This document shows, piece by piece, positions 1-5,216 of a stretch of DNA of 5,216 nt. The notes beneath the pieces were generated by a model, which saw nothing but the letters and a program-made list of their open reading frames with translations, was not told the DNA's origin and did not search any database. The position numbers and the translations under genes are program-made. The DNA is taken from NCBI RefSeq assembly GCF_052116585.1, contig NZ_JBQKKT010000044.1, positions 1 to 5,216 on the forward strand, in the 5' to 3' direction. Source of the stretch: Luteococcus sp052116585 (GTDB lineage Bacteria > Actinomycetota > Actinomycetes > Propionibacteriales > Propionibacteriaceae). The stretch's first letter is position 1. Each line of letters opens with the position of its first letter.

Positions 1-455
1 GCGTCCAGATCGATGATCACCGGCTTGTCAGCAGTCGCGTCATAGCCGGGGGCCTTGTCGCCCGCCAAGCCCCACACGTGGTCACGGGCCGCAGCTCTGG
101 CCTTCGCCACGGCCTTCTCCACCCGCTCGACATCGGCCGCCAATGCGGCGATGGTACGGGAGATCGTCGCATCCGAGGCCACCAGAGCATAGACACCGGG
201 TTCGCTGCGCAGCAGCGCGGCGTCACGGCACGCGTCCCCGCCCAGCGCGAGACTGATCGCCAGATCCACGATCACCTTGGCCGGGTCATGTTTCGCGAGG
301 GGTTTGCGCCACGGGGCGAGCGCCTGGCTCAACACCTGACCCAGGCCCGAGGTCTCCACGGTTCGGGTGAGCAGCACCCCGCCCGCCTGGCCCGCCGCCG
401 CAACGTTGGCGTGGTCAACTCGGAGACGCGGATACATCCCGCTACGCTTGTTCAC
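1..455 (-). CDS. IS1380-family transposase, N-terminal part (runs off left edge)
   Basis: DDE transposase that would move its own insertion sequence by cutting and joining DNA ends. Only the first 151 residues are visible. Translating the minus strand gives a start VNKRSGMYPRLRVDHA, then APWRKPLAKHDPAKVIVDLA (residues 47-66), LALGGD (69-74), LLRSEPGVY (81-89), SDATISRTIAALAAD (94-108) and KPVIIDLD (144-151). I recognise this order from actinobacterial IS1380-type transposases. The Asp-Leu-Asp at 149-151 matches the segment carrying the first catalytic Asp, and the window ends there, so the rest of the catalytic domain is unseen. The GTG at 455 is chosen over the ATG at 437 because GAAGGAG lies 10 nt upstream of it and an in-frame TGA (473-471) bounds the frame. 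Nothing visible is broken, but whether the gene is intact cannot be judged. The family call rests on remembered sequence, not a search. Confidence 0.85.
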   Translation of the reverse strand, partial: MNKRSGMYPRLRVDHANVAAAGQAGGVLLTRTVETSGLGQVLSQALAPWRKPLAKHDPAKVIVDLAISLALGGDACRDAALLRSEPGVYALVASDATISRTIAALAADVERVEKAVAKARAAARDHVWGLAGDKAPGYDATADKPVIIDLD

Positions 456-525
456 CTGGGAAGTGCTCCTTCAACTGCAACGATTCCGACTTCGACAATC
501 GGTATCTTCGCAGGTCAGAGGGCAC
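442..525 (-). other. Possible 27-codon leader reading frame overlapping the transposase start
   Basis: A minus-strand frame from GTG at 525 encodes 27 residues (starting VPSDLRRYRLSKSES, ending FPGEQA) and stops with TAG at 444-442, overlapping the first 14 nt of the transposase gene in another frame. A near-perfect ribosome site, AAGGAGGG (535-528), lies just upstream, but only 2-3 nt from the GTG, which is closer than normal. If translated, it would bring ribosomes to the transposase start and could couple the two. Equally, it may be chance. I know of no function for this peptide. Confidence 0.25.
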
Positions 526-566
526 TTCCCTCCTTATGTCCCAGCAACCCCCATGAAATCTCCGGG
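456..566 (-). mobile_element. Probable terminal region of the IS1380-type element, up to its right end
   Basis: This strip lies between the transposase start and the clpC upstream region. Read outside-in on the minus strand it starts CCCGGAGATTTCATGGGGG (566 to 548); IS1380-family elements characteristically begin with CC. It is followed by an AAGGAGGG stretch (535-528) and then the transposase leader. I place the outer boundary at about 566. It is directly followed by CTAG (567-570), a possible 4-bp target duplication. The opposite inverted repeat lies outside the window, so the boundary is inferred from family habit and gene position, not proved. The whole element would extend leftward from here. 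Confidence 0.5.
466..472 (-). promoter_or_regulatory. Shine-Dalgarno site of the transposase
   Basis: GAAGGAG on the minus strand, 10 nt before the GTG at 455 and 28 nt before the alternative ATG at 437. It decides the start in favour of the GTG. Confidence 0.7.
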
Positions 567-567
567 C

Positions 568-573
568 TAGACT
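568..573 (+). promoter_or_regulatory. Candidate -10 box for clpC at the IS junction
   Basis: TAGACT fits the actinobacterial TANNNT -10 pattern and would start transcription near position 580, giving a leader of about 74 nt. No good -35 lies at the right distance: the place it would occupy (about 544-550) is inside the presumed IS end and matches the consensus poorly. Many actinobacterial promoters work with a -10 alone, so this is possible but weak. Confidence 0.25.
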
Positions 574-583
574 TGAAGCATCT

Positions 584-617
584 GCAACGCAGGCCGGACG
601 GACCGGCAGGGCGTTGC
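584..617 (+). promoter_or_regulatory. Inverted repeat / hairpin in the clpC leader
   Basis: GCAACGC (584-590) is the exact reverse complement of GCGTTGC (611-617). Inside it, GCCGG (593-597) pairs with CCGGC (603-607) around a 5-nt loop (598-602), leaving a 2 x 3 internal loop. In RNA this gives a 7 + 5 bp stem. There is no T-run after it, so it does not look like a terminator. It may be an RNA structure or a binding site for a dimeric regulator. Actinobacterial clp genes are commonly controlled by ClgR, but I cannot match a ClgR consensus here with confidence. Confidence 0.5.
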
Positions 618-623
618 GCAATC

Positions 624-639
624 CGGGCCCATCGGCCCG
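624..639 (+). promoter_or_regulatory. Short hairpin just before the clpC ribosome site
   Basis: CGGGCC (624-629) and GGCCCG (634-639) form a perfect 6-bp GC stem with loop CATC, ending 4 nt before the GAGGAG Shine-Dalgarno. It is close enough to affect ribosome access in the mRNA. In DNA this GC-rich may also pair by chance. Confidence 0.35.
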
Positions 640-643
640 TAGT

Positions 644-649
644 GAGGAG
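644..649 (+). promoter_or_regulatory. Shine-Dalgarno site of clpC
   Basis: GAGGAG lies 4 nt before the ATG at 654. It fixes this start over any in-frame upstream codon; the reading frame stays open back to 78 only because the IS end happens to lack stops in that frame. Confidence 0.8.
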
Positions 650-653
650 TCCA

Positions 654-3200
<2,547 letters not shown>

Positions 3201-3227
3201 CAACGACGGGCGAAATCTGTTCGCTGA

Positions 3228-3271
3228 CGAGGGGCGGGTGCCGGGTGACCGGTGCCCGCCCCTCGGCCTTT
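3228..3271 (+). terminator. Strong hairpin terminator after clpC
   Basis: A 17-bp stem: 3228-3244 pairs with 3249-3265. The outer 11 pairs (CGAGGGGCGGG with its complement) are perfect, then two G-U wobbles, then CCGG with CCGG, closed by loop GTGA, which has the GNRA tetraloop pattern. It starts 28 nt after the clpC stop and is followed by a short TTT (3269-3271). The weak T-run is common in high-GC actinobacteria. Confidence 0.85.
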
Positions 3272-3423
3272 GCTGGGGTCCTCTCCAGCCGGTTCGGCGG
3301 GGTGGTCCTGGCGGGCGGTCTGGGCGAGTGTTCCATTGGCGGTGCGTCGCGTTGGTGCGGCCGGCCCTGCGTGGGGCAGACTGGTTCCCAGTTCGGGGGA
3401 GCGATCGATGAAGGAGCTTCGCC
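3272..3423 (+). other. Intergenic region upstream of the CAP-propeller gene
   Basis: GC-rich spacer with no credible gene. The best promoter-like pair I find is TTGGTG (3352-3357) and CAGACT (3377-3382), with a 19-nt spacer, a poor match. A small inverted repeat, ACTGG-TTC-CCAGT (3380-3392), overlaps the latter. The promoter of the next gene must lie here if the terminator at 3228-3271 works, but I cannot place it. Confidence 0.35.
3411..3416 (+). promoter_or_regulatory. Shine-Dalgarno site of the CAP-propeller gene
   Basis: AAGGAG, 7 nt before the ATG at 3424. It supports this start, which places a positively charged signal-peptide n-region directly after the Met. Confidence 0.8.
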
Positions 3424-5163
3424 ATGACCTCACGCGGCACCCTGCGCAGGGCAACCAGCGCGTCCAGGGCAACCAGCGCGTCCAGGGCCACTGCCGCCGC
3501 GCTGCTGTCTCTCGGGCTGCTTGTCGGCACCTGCCAGCCGGCGCTGGCCGAGCCGTCGCAGCCGACGGACCCCGTCCCGAGCGCTGAGGCGTCACCGGGC
3601 CGTCAGGCTCCCGCGAGCAGTGACCGGCTGTCCTTGGGCGTCAAGCGGACCGGTCTGGTGCAGGCGCAGGCGACGAGTGACATCACCGCAGCCACCGCCG
3701 TCTCGCTCATCAACACCGAGCGTGCCCGCTATGGGGTCCGGCCGATCGTCCTGGACACCAGCGTGACCACGGCCCTGAACAACCACGCCAAGTACATCAG
3801 CCTGAACCCCGACGAGCCTGACGTCTTCACCGAGGATCCCGCGCTGCCCGGTTACACCGAGGCCGGCGCGAGCATTGCCCCGTATTCCGAGCCGTTGTGG
3901 ACCACGACGCTCCGTGAGACCGTCGAGGCCATGATCAGCGATCCCTACCTGCGGGACAGCTTCATCCTGGAGGAGACGGGGACGTCGATCAGTTTTGGTG
4001 CCTACTCTGACGTGCGAACATTCTCCATGGAGTTCACCGGGGAGGCGCCGACGGGGTATCCGCGCAGCTATCCCCGGGGGACCAACTACAACCGGCTGCG
4101 CAATCAGGCGCCGTGGGTTTCTTCCTCTGGCTGCTCCGGCACCGGCATGCCGATCAGTGCCGCCTTCAACCATGAGGTGTACCTCGGGGTGACTGCGGCC
4201 AGCGGCTCGTTGAAGGCCGATGGGGTCAGCACCTCTGTCTGCGTCATTCCGCCGGACCAGTCGGGCGAGGCCGGGTTGGCCATGGTTCCTGCCAGTCCTC
4301 TCAAGCCGGGCACTCACTACACAGGAACGCTGTCCGGCACGATGAACCTGCGCACTGGCGGTACCCAGGCGGTCTCACAAGCGGTCGAGTTCACCACCGG
4401 GGCCGCGGCCACCGGCATTGCCGGCGACCAGACCGGTGATCGGGTGGCCGACATGTTCGCCGTGAACAAGGCCGGCGAGCTGTACCTGTACAAGATGCGG
4501 GCCAATGGCACCATCGGGCACGGCTGGAAGGTCGGCGCTGGGTGGGGCGGCTTCAACTGGATCTCGCTGGCTGGCGACGTGAACAAGGACGGGCGTAGTG
4601 ATCTGCTGGGCCGCCGTTCCGACGGCACCCTGTGGCTGTACCACTCCACAGGAGTGGGTACCCTCCGGCCCGGGCTGCGCGTGGGGCACGGCTGGGACGG
4701 GCTGTCCGCACTGACCGTCGTCGGAGACATGAATGCTGATGGCACTCGGGACCTGGTGGCCCGAAAGGCCGACGGTGGGCTGCTGCGCTACAACCTTGGC
4801 GCCACTTCCGTCTGGGGCGGCCGTCAGATCGGGTACGGCTGGAACGGCATGACGCACCTGGTGGGTACCGGTTCCATGAATGGTGACAAGTACGACGACA
4901 TCTTGGCCATCCGCAATGACGGAACCCTGTGGGCCTACTACTCGGGGGCCGATAGCAGGATCGCCTCGTACCGCAGGATTGGCCACGGTTGGCAGGGTTG
5001 GACCCAGCTCTTCGTCGTCGGTGACGTCAATGCCGACGGGCGGCTGGACATGGTGGGGCGCAACCCGAACAACGAGTTGTACACCTACATCAACAAGGGG
5101 ACCGGCTGGGCCCCGGCGGTCAAGGCCGGTGTGCGCTTCGACGCCTTCCGCCTGTTCGCCTGA
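3424..5163 (+). CDS. Secreted CAP-like domain protein with Ig-like domain and five FG-GAP/VCBS propeller repeats
   Basis: Exported 579-residue protein; function not established. Residues 1-42 are a Sec-type signal peptide: Arg/Ser/Thr-rich n-region, hydrophobic ALLSLGLLV (26-34), probable cut after PALA (39-42). A Pro/Ser/Ala linker follows (43 to about 85). Residues about 88-205 resemble CAP/SCP (YkwD-like) domains: SLINTERARYGVRPI (94-108), NNHAKYISLN (119-128), PALPGYTEAGASI (139-151) and a closing FSMEF (200-204). The usual CAP pocket His and Glu residues are not where expected. Residues about 210-326 look Ig-like, ending PLKPGTHYTG (292-301) and VEFTTG (321-326); C237 and C273, the only cysteines of the mature chain, probably form a disulfide. 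Five repeats start near 334, 384, 434, 483 and 533, most with a DxNxDGxxD calcium-type loop, a DGTLWLY-like strand and a GxGWxG motif. There is no sorting signal or membrane anchor, so it is probably released; ligand or cell-wall binding is inferred. Confidence 0.9.
   Translation: MTSRGTLRRATSASRATSASRATAAALLSLGLLVGTCQPALAEPSQPTDPVPSAEASPGRQAPASSDRLSLGVKRTGLVQAQATSDITAATAVSLINTERARYGVRPIVLDTSVTTALNNHAKYISLNPDEPDVFTEDPALPGYTEAGASIAPYSEPLWTTTLRETVEAMISDPYLRDSFILEETGTSISFGAYSDVRTFSMEFTGEAPTGYPRSYPRGTNYNRLRNQAPWVSSSGCSGTGMPISAAFNHEVYLGVTAASGSLKADGVSTSVCVIPPDQSGEAGLAMVPASPLKPGTHYTGTLSGTMNLRTGGTQAVSQAVEFTTGAAATGIAGDQTGDRVADMFAVNKAGELYLYKMRANGTIGHGWKVGAGWGGFNWISLAGDVNKDGRSDLLGRRSDGTLWLYHSTGVGTLRPGLRVGHGWDGLSALTVVGDMNADGTRDLVARKADGGLLRYNLGATSVWGGRQIGYGWNGMTHLVGTGSMNGDKYDDILAIRNDGTLWAYYSGADSRIASYRRIGHGWQGWTQLFVVGDVNADGRLDMVGRNPNNELYTYINKGTGWAPAVKAGVRFDAFRLFA
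3447..3488 (+). repeat. 18-bp tandem repeat inside the signal-peptide coding region
   Basis: CAGGGCAACCAGCGCGTC occurs twice without a mismatch (3447-3464, 3465-3482), followed by six bases of a third copy (3483-3488). Being 18 bp, each unit adds six residues (Arg-Ala-Thr-Ser-Ala-Ser) and keeps the frame, so copy-number change would lengthen or shorten the n-region of the signal peptide (residues 9-23) without breaking the gene. Confidence 0.95.
4423..5160 (+). repeat. Five protein repeats of about 50 residues (FG-GAP/VCBS type)
   Basis: Protein-level repeats in the C-terminal half of the secreted protein. Metal-loop starts are D335, D385, D435, S484 and D534, a spacing of 50, 50, 49 and 50 residues. 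Each repeat carries the loop, then a short strand around L-Y/W-x-Y (such as LWLY at 402-405), then GxGWxG (372-376, 421-426, 470-475, 520-525). The fifth repeat ends in a degenerate GVRFDAF (569-575). Repeat 4 has Ser in place of the first Asp of the loop. DNA identity between copies is low, so they are old duplications. Confidence 0.85.
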
Positions 5164-5190
5164 CCTCGCTCCCGGCAGGGCAAGCTCAGC

Positions 5191-5216
5191 GGCGATGCTC
5201 CAGTCGGAGCATCGCC
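5191..5216 (+). terminator. Hairpin after the CAP-propeller gene, at the window edge
   Basis: GGCGATGCTCC (5191-5201) and GGAGCATCGCC (5206-5216) form a perfect 11-bp stem with loop AGTC, beginning 28 nt after the stop. Any T-run would lie just outside the window, so the terminator call rests on the stem and its position. Confidence 0.7.

Noticed and set aside
437..437. ATG at 437 (minus) as transposase start
   Set aside because: The GTG at 455 has a Shine-Dalgarno site at 10 nt, against 28 nt for the ATG, and related transposases as I recall them begin at the VNKRSG segment.
572..592. HspR-type HAIR operator upstream of clpC
   Set aside because: CTTGAAG resembles one half of the CTTGAGT-N7-ACTCAAG operator, but the matching second half is absent at the right spacing.
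614..621. Perfect 8-bp palindrome TTGCGCAA
   Set aside because: It does not extend beyond 8 bp and lies inside the larger 584-617 inverted repeat, which explains most of it.
78..653. In-frame extension of clpC upstream to 78
   Set aside because: The added residues cross the IS end and the antisense side of the transposase. The ATG at 654 has a ribosome site and gives the family's exact N-terminus (MFERFTDRARR).
3526..3534. Lipoprotein signal at Cys37 of the secreted protein
   Set aside because: The residues before Cys37 are V-G-T, and Thr at -1 does not fit a lipobox (Gly, Ala or Ser expected). A standard PALA cleavage site follows five residues later.
3245..3595. Overlapping short open frames on both strands between clpC and the secreted protein gene and at its start
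   Set aside because: They are Arg/Pro/Ala-rich frames typical of high-GC shadows, without domains; the real start at 3424 has a ribosome site and a signal peptide.

Overview
This is high-GC DNA with strong actinobacterial character (Actinomycetota). The main evidence is a complete ClpC ATPase that aligns almost residue for residue with my memory of mycobacterial ClpC1. Also consistent are GC-rich third codon positions, GTG start use, an IS1380-type transposase and a secreted protein with actinobacterial-style FG-GAP repeats. A Propionibacteriales-type host is a guess; I cannot place it more finely from sequence alone.

Layout. (1) Positions 1 to about 566 are the end of an insertion sequence. 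The 5' part of an IS1380-family transposase runs on the minus strand from a GTG at 455 off the left edge, cut at the Asp-x-Asp segment that opens its catalytic core. The strip from 456 to about 566 is its leader and probable element end. (2) Positions 567-653 are what remains of the clpC upstream region: a possible -10 box, two RNA-type hairpins and a Shine-Dalgarno sequence. (3) clpC occupies 654-3200 on the plus strand and encodes 848 residues with every expected ClpC element. (4) Positions 3201-3423 hold a strong intrinsic-type terminator hairpin and then the short upstream region of the next gene. (5) Positions 3424-5163 on the plus strand encode a 579-residue exported protein: signal peptide, degenerate CAP/SCP-like domain, Ig-like domain and five FG-GAP-type repeats of about 50 residues, probably a five-bladed beta-propeller. 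(6) The window ends exactly at the foot of a perfect 11-bp hairpin, the likely terminator of that gene.

How the parts relate. The three genes look like independent transcription units. The insertion sequence points away from clpC and ends less than 100 bp before its start codon, so it has probably replaced the native sequence upstream of the clpC promoter. ClpC is a cytoplasmic unfoldase that feeds substrates to ClpP. The CAP-propeller protein acts outside the cell and is cut off from clpC by the terminator, so I see no functional link. I do not see a new multi-gene system here. The points most worth a second look are the IS/clpC junction with its structured leader, and the secreted protein, which combines a CAP fold that has lost its usual pocket residues with a tachylectin-like propeller and an in-frame 18-bp tandem repeat in its signal peptide.
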